Shown: positions 56,285-64,000 of the stretch, piece after piece
How the letters are laid out: every line of letters begins with the position of its first letter
Numbering within the stretch: position 1 is the stretch's first letter
Assembly (NCBI RefSeq): GCF_029338235.1
Contig: NZ_CP119785.1
Coordinates: forward strand, 1,240,001-1,304,000
Length of the DNA stretch: 64,000 nucleotides
Origin: Haloarcula rara
GTDB lineage: Archaea > Halobacteriota > Halobacteria > Halobacteriales > Haloarculaceae
Reading direction: 5' to 3'
Position numbers and translations under genes: made by a program
The notes under the pieces: generated by a model
What the model was told of the DNA's origin: nothing
The model's database searches: none
What the model saw: only the letters and a program-made list of their open reading frames with translations

Positions 56285-57058
56285 TCAGCTGATGGCGTCC
56301 CGGACCCGCGCCCAGGCATCGCCGTCGAGACCCGCAACACCGAGTCGCTCGTCGTGGGCGTCACTCCCGCCCGTCGGGACCAGGTCGTACCGCTCGATGG
56401 CGTCGTCGAGCCGTTCGGTGTCGACGGAACGGCCGTAGGGATACCACCGCTCGACGGCGTCCAGGTCCTCACAGCGGGCAAGCGCGGCCACGGTGTCGCG
56501 GTACCGGAAGGGGTGGGCCAGCCCGACCAGTCCGCAGGCGTCGGAAAGCAGCTCGCGGCCCCGGTCGAAGTCGGGGACCTCGCGGGGGACATAGCAGGGG
56601 CAGTCGACACCGACGAGGTCGTCGAACGCCCCCTGGTAGCTGTAGTCGGTCGCCTCGGCGATGGCCCGGGCGATGTGGGGCCGGCCCAGCCCCGCACGGG
56701 GTTCGACCGGCAGCGAGACGTCCAGGCGGGCCTCGACGCAGTCGATGATAGCCCGACCGCGCTCCCGACGGTTGTGCTGGATGCGCTCGCACTCTTCGAC
56801 GAGCGAGTCAGTGGGCTCGACGCCGTAGCCCAGCAGGTCGAGTCGCTGCTCGCCGGCGTCGACGCGGAGCTCGATGCCGTGGACGATGGTGAGACCGTCG
56901 CGGGTCGTCACCGGGCCCTCGAGGGCGGGCTGGACTCGGTCGTGGTCCGTGACGGCGACTATCTCGACCCCGGCGTCGGCGGCCGCGTCCGGGAGCGTCG
57001 AGAGCGTGAGCGCGCCGTCCGAGCGCGTCGTGTGTACGTGGAGGTCCGCGACGACCAT
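56285..57058 (-). CDS. PHP-domain phosphoesterase
   Basis: A 257-residue metal-dependent phosphoesterase (PHP fold, DNA polymerase X/histidinol-phosphatase type). The metal ligands are DLHVHTTRSDG at the N-terminus, VTDHD, HGIE, GLAHPF and the late GSDAH. A typical PHP-like protein of this length hydrolyses small nucleotides or sugar phosphates; RNase AM-like activity is known for some members. The ATG at 57058 precedes MVVADLHVH directly. It is the last gene of a minus-strand group with the zinc-finger and HPP genes. Confidence 0.88.
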   Translation of the reverse strand: MVVADLHVHTTRSDGALTLSTLPDAAADAGVEIVAVTDHDRVQPALEGPVTTRDGLTIVHGIELRVDAGEQRLDLLGYGVEPTDSLVEECERIQHNRRERGRAIIDCVEARLDVSLPVEPRAGLGRPHIARAIAEATDYSYQGAFDDLVGVDCPCYVPREVPDFDRGRELLSDACGLVGLAHPFRYRDTVAALARCEDLDAVERWYPYGRSVDTERLDDAIERYDLVPTGGSDAHDERLGVAGLDGDAWARVRDAIS

Positions 57059-57190
57059 ATCCCGACATCGGCGTCCAGCGGCAAGCCAGTTGCTCTCCGG
57101 TCCGTGTCACACTGACCCAATTAATGCAATTAAGGAATATTATCATTATAAACCATGAGGTTTATGTCCCATGAGTCGCTTCCCTGTGGT

Positions 57191-57478
57191 ATGACGATGT
57201 GGACAGACGCGGAGGAGGCGTTCAACGCACAGCAGTACCCGATCACCACCGAGGAACTCATCGAGGCCGAGGGCGACCTGACCCTCGAACTCCCAAACGG
57301 CACTGAGAAACTGGCCGACGTGCTCTCCCGGTCGGCCCCGGAGACGTTCGAGTCGGCCGAAGATGCCCGCCTGACGGCGCTCGCCGGCGTCTCGGGCAAG
57401 GCCATCGGTCGGAAGGGCTACTCGGACCGGGACCCGGTCTGCATGGGCGAGGACGGCCCGGAAGAAGTCTCGTTTTAG
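57191..57478 (+). CDS. DUF5789-family small protein
   Basis: A 95-residue protein. The core is AQQYPITTEELIEAEGDLTL, then ELPNGTEKLADVLSRSAPET, then FESAEDARLTALAGVSG and KAIGRKGYSDRDP, the DUF5789 signature. The DNA between 57122 and 57150 (ttaatgcaattaaggaatat and nearby) is the probable promoter. The ATG at 57155 would add MRFMSHESLPCG, which the family lacks, so I place the start at 57191, though 57155 is possible. Compared with the copy beside tRNA-Cys it keeps more of the family motif. The function is unknown. Confidence 0.75.
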   Translation: MTMWTDAEEAFNAQQYPITTEELIEAEGDLTLELPNGTEKLADVLSRSAPETFESAEDARLTALAGVSGKAIGRKGYSDRDPVCMGEDGPEEVSF

Positions 57479-57534
57479 AGCGGCAGCGGCCCCAGCTCAA
57501 CGTTTTTTCCGAAGCGATACCCGACCAGCGGCGC

Positions 57535-57771
57535 CTAGAACCCGTAGTCGTCGTCCATCTGGGCGGGGTCCTGCTGCTCGGCCGCGGTCTGGCCGAACAT
57601 CTCGTCGTCGACCGGCTCCTCGGACTCCTCTGTGGTGACGTTGTACGCCGAGATACCGCGTTTCAGCAGGTCCTCGACGGCCTGGTCGCGGTTCAGGAAC
57701 TCCCCCTGGTCGACGAGACGCTGGATGTCGGAGTCGACCTGGTCCGGCAGCGACAGTTTGATTCGGCTCAT
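57535..57771 (-). CDS. Ribbon-helix-helix (CopG-like) protein
   Basis: A 78-residue protein. MSRIKLSLPDQVDSDIQRLV, then EFLNRDQAVEDLLKRGIS, is a textbook ribbon-helix-helix DNA-binding module: a basic beta strand, helix A, then helix B. An acidic tail (MFGQTAAEQQDPAQMDDDYGF) follows. I recall the haloarchaeal family as DUF7120. No toxin gene is next to it, so an antitoxin role is not supported; a stand-alone regulator is more likely. Confidence 0.78.
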   Translation of the reverse strand: MSRIKLSLPDQVDSDIQRLVDQGEFLNRDQAVEDLLKRGISAYNVTTEESEEPVDDEMFGQTAAEQQDPAQMDDDYGF

Positions 57772-57964
57772 GTGAGCCGGCTTATCCTGTCGAGTATATA
57801 ACCCTGTTGCCGAGGGCGGCCTGGCGCACCGCGCGGCTCTGCGGTTCACTTCGTTCGCCGGTTCGCTTCGAGACGCTTCACTACGTTCAGCGTCTCGCTA
57901 GTCCTCCGCGGGTCACTTCGTCCCCCGCGTCGGTATCCGAGATATCGACTGAGTCGATATCTCG
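57772..57964. repeat. Palindromic spacer with TCACTTCGT hairpins
   Basis: No gene. Three successive hairpins: 57869-57897 (9-bp arms cgagacgct/agcgtctcg), 57906-57929 (ccgcggg/cccgcg) and 57938-57964 (13-bp arms around one base, ending at the next gene's stop). Loops of the type tcacttcgt/tcactacgt recur, as do short gttcgcttcg motifs upstream. Probably a REP-like stem-loop family or strong bidirectional terminators. Confidence 0.6.
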
Positions 57965-58375
57965 CTATCTATCCAGAAAGTCGGGGCGGTCGACCGTCTC
58001 GGTGCTGTCGACCTCCTGCTTGTCGAGTAACTCGCCCGAGTCGAGCGCCTCGGGAAGGCTGTCGCGCTTGGGCTCGGGGATATCGTCGGGGTCGACCGTC
58101 GTCACCTCGCCCTGTACCAGTTCGGCCCAGACGGCGTCGGCGTCGTCGCTGTCGGGGTCGGCGGCGGCTTTCGCCTCGTTGCGACCCTCCTCGTAGGCGA
58201 GTTCGACCATACTGCGGTGGTACGCCGAGTCCATCTCGGCGTAGATGGCTTCGAGCTCCTCGCGATTGAGTTCGCCCAGCCGCTCTGCGACGCCGATGGC
58301 GTAGGCCCGGGTCGTCGCCTCGTCTTTCCCCAGTGTCTCCCACTCGGTGTCGAACTCCGCCTCGTAGCGGCTCAT
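57965..58375 (-). CDS. Conserved haloarchaeal protein, unknown
   Basis: A 136-residue acidic soluble protein, mostly helical, starting MSRYEAEFDTEWETLGKDEA. A central helix has REELEAIYAEMDSAYHRSMV and EEGRNEAKAAADPD. The tail VDRPDFLDR is Asp-rich. No known motif is seen. It sits between the RHH protein and the RAD55/KaiC-like ATPase on the same strand; nothing else links them. Confidence 0.6.
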   Translation of the reverse strand: MSRYEAEFDTEWETLGKDEATTRAYAIGVAERLGELNREELEAIYAEMDSAYHRSMVELAYEEGRNEAKAAADPDSDDADAVWAELVQGEVTTVDPDDIPEPKRDSLPEALDSGELLDKQEVDSTETVDRPDFLDR

Positions 58376-58442
58376 AGTGATCCTTGCAGTGAATTACCGG
58401 GACGCGCTGACCCTGTCCGGAAACAATCTGGGACTATCACTA

Positions 58443-59156
58443 TCATGAGTCTATTTTCTCGTCGGCGTGGACCTGCAGGCCGCGGTCGGAGAAGGATATC
58501 TTGCGGATGTCACAGTCGATGGCCGTGCCACGCATCTTGATAACCTGTACGCCGCGGGTCATGCTGCCGCCCTCGAGGAAGTTGTGGAAGAAGATGACGC
58601 CGTGGGCCAGATAGTGCTCGTCGCTGTAAGAGGAGGGGTCGGTCATCTCCGAGATGAGCAGGGTGGTCGCGTCGGTCTGTTTCAGCGCCGAGAGAAAGCC
58701 CGTTATCTCGCTGTCGATGTCGTTCATGAAGTGTTGCAACAGCATGGTCGAGTCGATGACCACCCGCTGGATGTCGTTCTGTTCGATGTAGGCCACCAGC
58801 CGGTTCGTCAGGCCGCCCTCGGTCCCGAACTGGGTGATGGTGCGCTTGCCGCTCTCGGTGACGAGGTTGAGAAACTGGACGGCGTCGGACTGCATCGCCC
58901 GGTCGAACCCGAACTCGTAGCCGGCCATGTCCTGCATCAGTTCCTCTTTGGTCTCGTGCATCGTGACGTAGAGACAGGTCTCGCCTTCCTTGGCGCCCTG
59001 TGTCATGAACTGCGAGCAGAAGGTGGTCTTCCCGCTGCCTGGCGGGCCGCTGACGACGTACAGTCGGTCGGGCAGCAAGCCCCCCTCGACGAGTGTGTCG
59101 AACCCGGGGACCCCCGTGGAGAGTCGCATAGTCTCAGCATCTACTCCTCTGGACAT
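58443..59156 (-). CDS. KaiC/RAD55-like ATPase
   Basis: A 237-residue RecA-fold ATPase of the haloarchaeal RAD55/KaiC-like group. MRLSTGVPGFDTLVEGGLLPDRLYVV begins the fold, the Walker A is GPPGSGKTTF, TMHETKEEL is typical of the KaiC-like branch, and Walker B-like VVIDSTMLLQHF ends the core. Such proteins are thought to serve signalling or DNA-associated roles in halophiles, not recombination. The ATG at 59156 (MSRGVDAE) is preferred over 59171. Confidence 0.82.
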   Translation of the reverse strand: MSRGVDAETMRLSTGVPGFDTLVEGGLLPDRLYVVSGPPGSGKTTFCSQFMTQGAKEGETCLYVTMHETKEELMQDMAGYEFGFDRAMQSDAVQFLNLVTESGKRTITQFGTEGGLTNRLVAYIEQNDIQRVVIDSTMLLQHFMNDIDSEITGFLSALKQTDATTLLISEMTDPSSYSDEHYLAHGVIFFHNFLEGGSMTRGVQVIKMRGTAIDCDIRKISFSDRGLQVHADEKIDS

Positions 59157-59205
59157 ATGTGTTGGTGTCACGTTTTCACTGGTGATAACTCTCCCGGCCG
59201 GCGCG

Positions 59206-59913
59206 TCAGTCGAAGACGGCGCCGGGGTGGTCGTCGGCGAAGGCGAGCAGTTCCGCCGTGGCGTCGGCGTCGAACCGCATCGGCCGGCGCCACCAGGGCC
59301 CCTTTCCGGAGTCCGAGGATCGCTCGGTCACGAGCCAGTTGGCGTCGGTCCCCCCGGAGGGCGCCGACAGCGGGACGACCGTCTCGTATAGTCGCGAGCC
59401 GTCTGGGTCGCCCAGCAGGAGGATGCGGGCGTCGAAGTCGGCCCGCTTGACGTGGGCGTTCGAGTCGAAGACGGCCCGCTCGGCGGCCGGGAGGTCGCGA
59501 TACGCCTCGCCCGTGACCGGGTCCCGGGCCAGCCGGAAGTGGCCGATGACGTGGGCACCCCACTGGGGCGATGCCCAGTCAGGTGGCTCGCCGGTCGTCG
59601 ACAGCGTCGCGTAGAAGACGAGGTAGTCGCCGGCCGACAGTTCCGAGAGCGGGCCGGCCTTGACGCCGTGTTCGTCGCCGTAGGTGTAGCGCTCCCCGCC
59701 GACCTCGGGGAACTCGGGGTCGAAATGGACGGGGCGGTCGGCGACGCCGCTCACGTCGGTATCCAGCTCGAGGTCGGCGTAGGTCGGCACCGGGTCGGCG
59801 GTCGGTTTCGCCTCGGGAATCGGGATGTACTCGAAGGAACCGTCAGGGAAGAGTGGGCCGCGAAAGCCGGGCTCGTTGGTGTTGGCACCGACATTGATGG
59901 CGATAGCCCGCAT
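59206..59913 (-). CDS. Nmad3-like nucleotide-modification-associated protein
   Basis: A 235-residue protein. The N-terminus (MRAIAINVGANTNEPGFRGP, then LFPDGSFEYIPIP) and the later PTYADL, GPLSELSAGDYLVFYATL and GHFRLARDPVTGEAY read like Nmad3, a domain described with phage and archaeal base-modification systems (memory-based assignment). No methyltransferase or restriction gene is in the neighbourhood. The start is ATG 59913. It lies between the KaiC-like ATPase and a zinc-ribbon membrane protein. Confidence 0.6.
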   Translation of the reverse strand: MRAIAINVGANTNEPGFRGPLFPDGSFEYIPIPEAKPTADPVPTYADLELDTDVSGVADRPVHFDPEFPEVGGERYTYGDEHGVKAGPLSELSAGDYLVFYATLSTTGEPPDWASPQWGAHVIGHFRLARDPVTGEAYRDLPAAERAVFDSNAHVKRADFDARILLLGDPDGSRLYETVVPLSAPSGGTDANWLVTERSSDSGKGPWWRRPMRFDADATAELLAFADDHPGAVFD

Positions 59914-59943
59914 AGTCGCCAGTCGACGCCACCGGAAAAAGGC

Positions 59944-60192
59944 CTACCGGAGGGACTCGGCACAGCTCCCACAGTACCGAATCATCCGGTGGGACTCGTT
60001 GACAGCGCCGCAGTGCTCGCAAGCGATGGTCTCGGCCGTATCGCTGGTGACCCGCCGGCCGCCGTCGGCCCGCGTGGCGCGCCCGTCCGTGGGCTGTGGA
60101 GATGTCGTCTGCGCGCTGAAATGCCGGTAGAGCAGCACCTGCAACAGCCCGAACCCGAGGACGTACGCCGTGAGCCACACCCAGGGTTGCAT
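59944..60192 (-). CDS. TM plus zinc-ribbon protein (DUF7577-like)
   Basis: An 82-residue protein. One membrane helix (about residues 5-22, WVWLTAYVLGFGLLQVLLY) is followed by a polar linker and a C-terminal zinc ribbon CEHCGAVNESHRMIRYCGSC (C-x2-C, C-x2-C). I recall the ribbon as DUF7577. It lies 30 bases upstream of the Nmad3-like gene, same strand. The function is unknown; a membrane-tethered regulator or adaptor is likely. Confidence 0.7.
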   Translation of the reverse strand: MQPWVWLTAYVLGFGLLQVLLYRHFSAQTTSPQPTDGRATRADGGRRVTSDTAETIACEHCGAVNESHRMIRYCGSCAESLR

Positions 60193-60273
60193 GAGTGATA
60201 CTGGGCGAAATTACTACTTTGGTGTTCCCCACCAGTTTTCAGATGTGATACTTGGGCGGGAGGTTTCCCGTCC

Positions 60274-61176
60274 TCAGCGGTCCGGCGGCGAGAGGTCCCG
60301 CTGGAACTCGTCGAAGACCGTGATATCGTCGGGAATCTCGACGTCGAGCTCGCGCTCGGCGCGGCGGTCGACGTTGGCGTCCTCCAGCGGGTCGGCGACC
60401 GACTCCCAGCCGTCCTTGACGGCGATGGACCTGGCAGGTGTCCCGGCCGCGATGTGGTGGGCCGGGATGTCCTTCCCGGCGATGGATTTGGCCGCGAGGA
60501 TGGCGTTTTCCCCTACCCGGACACCCGCACGGACCATCGAGTCGTAGGTCAGGCGCACGTCGTCCTCGACGATGGTGTGGTAGTTGTCGACGTGGGTCTG
60601 GTCGACGCCGTCGTGGTCGTGGCTGTAGATGTGCGTATCGTCAGAGATAGAGACGCGGTCCCCGATGGTGAGCTTCCCGCGGTCGTCGAGGTGGACGTCG
60701 TCGTGGACGACGACGTTGTCGCCGATCTCGATGTTGTGACCGTACGTAAAGGAGATGTTCTTGAAAAATCGGCAGTTCTCACCGCAGGACTCGAAGAGAT
60801 GGTCGGCGAGCATCCGCCGGAATCGAAGGGCGAACTCGACGTTGTCGGCCATCGGCGTCGCGTCGAACTGCCGCCAGAGCCACTGGAGGTGTTTCGAGCG
60901 TTTGAACTTGGCCTCGTCTTTCTCGGCGTAGTACTCGCTTTCCAGGGTCGTGTTGCAGGGGTCATACCCCTGGAGGCGGACGCGTTCTGCAGGCGAGATG
61001 TCCTCGCCGGATTGCCAGCGCTCGTAGGCCTCGCGGTCGCCGTGGAGGTCGATGAGCACGTCGGTGACCACGTCACAGGTGTCCTCCTCGCCCGAGAGTC
61101 GCTCGTCGACCTCGTCGATAAAGGCGCGGAGTCCCTCCTCGGCCAGCGGCGGCAGCGACACGTGGCGCTTCGTCAT
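60274..61176 (-). CDS. Left-handed beta-helix acyltransferase
   Basis: A 300-residue acyltransferase of the maltose/galactoside O-acetyltransferase type. An N-terminal charged helical region (about residues 1-95) is followed by a hexapeptide-repeat left-handed beta helix with VHDDVHLDDRGKLTIGDRV and IYSHDHDGVDQTH, where the catalytic His is expected, and VGENAILAAKSIAGKDIPA. The N-terminal insert is unusual in such enzymes. The substrate (a sugar or a nucleotide sugar) is unknown. It is transcribed away from the CPBP gene. Confidence 0.85.
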   Translation of the reverse strand: MTKRHVSLPPLAEEGLRAFIDEVDERLSGEEDTCDVVTDVLIDLHGDREAYERWQSGEDISPAERVRLQGYDPCNTTLESEYYAEKDEAKFKRSKHLQWLWRQFDATPMADNVEFALRFRRMLADHLFESCGENCRFFKNISFTYGHNIEIGDNVVVHDDVHLDDRGKLTIGDRVSISDDTHIYSHDHDGVDQTHVDNYHTIVEDDVRLTYDSMVRAGVRVGENAILAAKSIAGKDIPAHHIAAGTPARSIAVKDGWESVADPLEDANVDRRAERELDVEIPDDITVFDEFQRDLSPPDR

Positions 61177-61326
61177 GTCACAAGCCTGGCCGCGAGGGCA
61201 GATAGTGGTTTCCGTTACGTCGCCACCAGTGAGTTACACCAGTGTCACCACCCCGCTGTCGGCGGGCCAGTGGCCGCGCGTCGTCGGAGCATATCTTATA
61301 AACCGCCCCCGGCCCTCTCCACCGGC

Positions 61327-62337
61327 ATGGCCAGGTCGGATTTTATCATGGAGGTGCGGGGCTACTTCGTCAACCCCGCCGAGAAGCGGCTCCGGGCGCC
61401 GTGGCGAATCGGCCTCTGGATACTACTTGCCGGCTTCGTGGCCGTCCTGTTCACGCTTCTCTTTGCCGTCGTCCCCGCGCCGACCGGGGAGACCGGACTG
61501 GTCGGGGCGGTGTACGCGCTGGCCGAACTCGGCTGGGGCTTTCTCGCGATGGGCGCGGCCGGGCTCGGCGTCGGCTATCTGCTGGACCGGCGCACGCTCG
61601 CCGACTTCGGGCTGGGGCTTGACGGCCAGTGGTGGCGCGACGCCGGCTTCGGTATCGCGCTCGGCGTCGCCCTCCCGACGCTCGTGCTGGCGGTCCAGCT
61701 CGCCGTCGGCTGGACCGCTGTCACCGCCGTCCTGCCGACGACAACGGGCGGGACCTTCGGCCTCGGCTCCACCAGCGCCGCCCTCGGGCTGGCGCTGCTG
61801 GTCCCCTTTTTCATCGTCCAGGCCACCGCCGAGGAGATTCTCGTCCGGGGGTACCTCCTGACGAACCTCGCGGAGGGCGCCGCCGGCGCCGTCGGCAAGG
61901 CGGCCTCAACGGCGGCCGCCACCGTCCTGACCGGCGCGCTCTTTGGCCTCCTCCACTGGACCAACCCCAGCGCCACACTGCTGTCGGTGACGAACATCAC
62001 GCTTTACGGCGTCCTGCTCGGGGCCTGTTACGTTCTCACCGGCCGGCTGGGTATTGCCTGTGGCTTCCACGTCGCCTGGAACTACGCGCTCTCGCTGTGG
62101 AACTTCCCGGTCAGCGGCCTCGAAACCGGCGTCGCCCTGGTCGGCACCGAATCGACGGGGCCCGAACTGGTGACGGGCGGTTCCTTCGGCCCCGAAGGCG
62201 GGCTCGTCGCGCTCCCGCTACTGGCGCTGGGGTCGGGGGCGCTCTACTGGTGGGTCCGCCGGGAGTACGGCCGCGTCGAGATTCTGGGCAGTATCGCCAT
62301 CCCCGACCTCCGGATTCCGACGCGGGGCGGTAAGTAG
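61327..62337 (+). CDS. CPBP intramembrane metalloprotease
   Basis: A 336-residue polytopic membrane protein with about eight helices. The CPBP (Abi) motifs are ATAEEILVRGYLL (EExxxR), GLLHW and CGFHVAWNYAL, which form the glutamate/histidine active site of these prenyl-endopeptidase-like proteins. A Gly-rich extracellular loop (TGGSFGPEGG) lies near the end. In bacteria CPBP proteins process bacteriocins; the archaeal substrates are unknown. The ATG at 61327 (MARSDFIMEVRG) is the only start that matches; the frame extends upstream without haloarchaeal character. Confidence 0.88.
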   Translation: MARSDFIMEVRGYFVNPAEKRLRAPWRIGLWILLAGFVAVLFTLLFAVVPAPTGETGLVGAVYALAELGWGFLAMGAAGLGVGYLLDRRTLADFGLGLDGQWWRDAGFGIALGVALPTLVLAVQLAVGWTAVTAVLPTTTGGTFGLGSTSAALGLALLVPFFIVQATAEEILVRGYLLTNLAEGAAGAVGKAASTAAATVLTGALFGLLHWTNPSATLLSVTNITLYGVLLGACYVLTGRLGIACGFHVAWNYALSLWNFPVSGLETGVALVGTESTGPELVTGGSFGPEGGLVALPLLALGSGALYWWVRREYGRVEILGSIAIPDLRIPTRGGK

Positions 62338-62407
62338 CGACACCGGCGCGGCTGTTTTCGACAGACAAACCACGACCGATAAGTGTGGACCGCCCTAACA
62401 CGCCCCT

Positions 62408-63460
62408 ATGAAGTACGATACGCTCGGGTCGACGGGAATCGAAGTCTCGGAAGTCGGCTTCGGTGCCTGGGTCGTCGGGACGGACTGGTGGGGCGACCGA
62501 ACGCACGAGCAAGCTATCGAAATGGTGCAACACGCCGTCGACCAGGACGTCACGTTCTTCGACACCGGCGACGTCTACGGCCACGGCGACAGCGAGAAGC
62601 TCGTTGGCGAGGCCCTCGCCGAGGTCCGGGACGAAGTCACCGTCTCCACCAAGGTCGGCTACGACTTCTACAACAATCCGCAGGCGGGCCACGGCGAGCT
62701 CCCGAAGAAAGTCACGCCCGAGTGGATTCGCACCGCCCTCGACCGCTCGCTCGACCGGCTCGACATGGACCACGTGGAACTCCTGATGCTCCACAACGCC
62801 AACGTCGACGAGGTCACGCCGGACGTCCTGGAGACGCTCGACGAACTCCGCGAGGAGGGGAAAGTCGAGGCCATCGGCTGGGCGCTTGGTCCCTCTATCG
62901 GCTGGCTGGCCGACGGCGACGCGGCTGTCGCCGAGGAGTTCGACGCACTCCAGACCGTCTTCAACCTCTTCGAGCAGACGCCCGGCCAGCATTTCATCGA
63001 CACCATCCGCGAGCACGAGGCGGACACGTCGGTACTCGCTCGGGTCCCCCACTCCTCGGGGCTGTTGAACGAGCAGGTCACCCCCGACACCGAACTCGAA
63101 GAAGGCGACCACCGCGGCCACCGACCCACCGAGTGGTACGAGACCGGCTGGGAGAAGGTGGAGACGCTGCGCTTTTTGGAGCGTGACGGCGAGCGCACCA
63201 TGGGCCAGGCCGCCATCCAGTGGCTGCTCGCTCACGACGAAGTGGCGTCGGTCACCCCCACCTTCCGCACGAACGGCGACATCGACGAGTGGGCCGGCGC
63301 GCCCGACACCCCACCGCTGTCGGACGAGGAGTACGACCGCGTCCAGGAGCTGTACGCGGACAACTTCGGTATCGACCGCGACGACGGGATGGACGCCCTG
63401 CGTTCCTCGGTCGGCGGCGAAGATTTAGACGGCACCGGGATGAAGTCTGCCGGGGACTAG
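62408..63460 (+). CDS. Aldo/keto reductase
   Basis: A 350-residue NADPH-dependent aldo/keto reductase. The catalytic tetrad is visible as FFDTGDVYGHGDSE (Asp and Tyr), STKVGYD (Lys) and LMLHNAN (His). It has the standard TIM barrel with the family's C-terminal loops. The substrate is unknown; in haloarchaea such enzymes are often general carbonyl reductases. It follows the CPBP gene by 70 bases with no sign of a shared function. Confidence 0.9.
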   Translation: MKYDTLGSTGIEVSEVGFGAWVVGTDWWGDRTHEQAIEMVQHAVDQDVTFFDTGDVYGHGDSEKLVGEALAEVRDEVTVSTKVGYDFYNNPQAGHGELPKKVTPEWIRTALDRSLDRLDMDHVELLMLHNANVDEVTPDVLETLDELREEGKVEAIGWALGPSIGWLADGDAAVAEEFDALQTVFNLFEQTPGQHFIDTIREHEADTSVLARVPHSSGLLNEQVTPDTELEEGDHRGHRPTEWYETGWEKVETLRFLERDGERTMGQAAIQWLLAHDEVASVTPTFRTNGDIDEWAGAPDTPPLSDEEYDRVQELYADNFGIDRDDGMDALRSSVGGEDLDGTGMKSAGD

Positions 63461-63574
63461 CCGCGGACGTTTCATCGCCGACTTACCGCGCGAGGAACGC
63501 ACCGAATCTGCAGTCGACAATCCACCCCTCGGGACACGGTCGAGTCAGTTCGCCGTCGTGTGGTTTTCGGTCAC

Positions 63575-63595
63575 AACCCCCTCGTTTCGACAGGA
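63575..63595 (-). other. Candidate inverted ORB partner
   Basis: Read on the minus strand this is TCCTGTCGAAACGAGGGGGTT: the GAAACGA-GGGG core is kept, while the TTCCA box has diverged. It is paired with 63684-63710. Confidence 0.4.
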
Positions 63596-63683
63596 GATGT
63601 ATCGCCGTCCGGCGGTTTGCTGTCGTGAAGACTACTTTCACCACGGTGCGTCAGACGCCCGAAAGACGCGGGACTGCGGCGGG

Positions 63684-63710
63684 TTCCACGTGAAACGAAG
63701 GGGTTCGGGG
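63684..63710 (+). other. Candidate origin recognition box (ORB)
   Basis: ttccacgtgaaacgaagggg, with a G-rich tail (ttcgggg), agrees with the archaeal ORB core TTCCA-N-TGAAAC-N-AAGGGG as I remember it. An inverted partner lies at 63575-63595. Whether Orc1/Cdc6 binds is unknown. Confidence 0.45.
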
Positions 63711-63801
63711 TACGGGGACACGACCCAAGACGGCACACCGACCGGCACTGCCGCTGACCGAGACAGCACAGAAAAAGGACCCGAGCGGAAACAGCGTCTC
63801 G

Positions 63802-64000
63802 CTACTCGTTTTTCAGGCCGGCGCCCTCGACGCGCATAACGCCCTCGCCGTCGGGGAGGTTCGGCGCGTCGACGAGTTTGACGATGCGCTTGTTCCCCTT
63901 GGACTTGCGGAGGTAGATACGGAAGGTGGAGGTGTGACCGAGGATGTTCCCACCGATGGGCTGGGTCGGGTCGCCGAAGAAGGAGTCGGGGTTCGACGCG
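63802..64000 (-). CDS. radA: RadA recombinase, C-terminal part
   Basis: The reverse strand encodes [60 protein letters not shown] and LKNE. This is the end of archaeal RadA, the RecA/Rad51 homologue that catalyses strand exchange. The gene continues beyond the right edge of the window; 66 codons are visible. The Walker motifs lie outside. Confidence 0.9.
   Translation of the reverse strand, partial: ASNPDSFFGDPTQPIGGNILGHTSTFRIYLRKSKGNKRIVKLVDAPNLPDGEGVMRVEGAGLKNE

Larger units (their letters stand above)
63461..63801. other. Spacer with inverted ORB-like motifs
   Basis: A 341-base gene-free region between the aldo/keto reductase and radA. It holds two motifs of the kind bound by archaeal Orc1/Cdc6: aaccccctcgtttcgacagg (63575-63594, minus orientation) and ttccacgtgaaacgaagggg (63684-63703, plus orientation) followed by ttcgggg. 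They face each other about 90 bases apart. No AT-rich duplex-unwinding region is obvious. Confidence 0.5.

Noticed and set aside
57535..57771. RHH protein as part of a toxin-antitoxin pair
   Set aside because: No toxin-like gene overlaps or adjoins it; the neighbours are separate genes with their own spacers.

Overview
The window is chromosomal DNA of a halophilic archaeon (class Halobacteria). The DNA is GC-rich, the proteins are very acidic (Asp/Glu-rich), promoters are archaeal TATA boxes about 25-30 bases upstream of leaderless starts, and there are typical archaeal genes (TFB, Hel308-like helicase, RfcS, EndA, RadA, archaellin, MC1). A complete 16S-tRNAAla-23S-5S operon lies in the middle. 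I cannot fix the genus from reading alone; Haloarculaceae is a guess.

Layout. 1-1500: a ParB/HTH-like protein, tRNA-Lys with palindromic copies of its own 3' part downstream, and a small membrane protein. 1500-18400: a large type IV pilus/Tad-like secretion locus. It has a TadC-like platform, a TadA-like ATPase, a coiled-coil protein with a 27-base minisatellite, two MinD-type ATPases (one fused to a KaiC-like domain), and a run of exported proteins with pilin-like N-termini ending in a 1463-residue giant. A TFB gene lies at its edge. This is the best candidate for an under-described system. 18400-25260: tRNA-Cys with decayed 3' copies, a DUF5789 gene, and the minus-strand rRNA operon with tandem promoters and processing stems. 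25260-28200: chromatin protein MC1, an AbrB-like protein, PyrD and a hydrolase. 28200-38400: translation genes pheT, pheS, trpS and endA on the minus strand, with an MFS transporter lodged between pheS and pheT and a response regulator between trpS and endA. 38400-43000: small membrane proteins, a HAD phosphatase and a Hel308-type helicase. 43000-49100: a duplicated-domain protein, then lipA and the 2-oxoacid dehydrogenase genes E1alpha, E1beta and E2 (no E3 here). 49100-55450: rfcS, an orphan archaellin, alaS, a degenerate alpha/beta hydrolase and a glutamine amidotransferase. 55450-64000: mostly small haloarchaeal proteins, a PHP phosphoesterase, a KaiC-like ATPase, an Nmad3-like protein, an acyltransferase, a CPBP protease, an aldo/keto reductase, two inverted ORB-like origin motifs, and the C-terminal end of radA.

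How the genes work together. The pilus locus contains an assembly motor, candidate pilins and positioning ATPases. LipA makes the lipoyl cofactor that the neighbouring E2 carries. Four aminoacyl-tRNA synthetase genes, EndA, three tRNAs and the rRNA operon make this a translation-rich segment. No insertion sequence, integrase or CRISPR array was seen; the only traces of mobility are indirect (tRNA 3'-end copies, a duplicated pheT tail, an intruding MFS gene).
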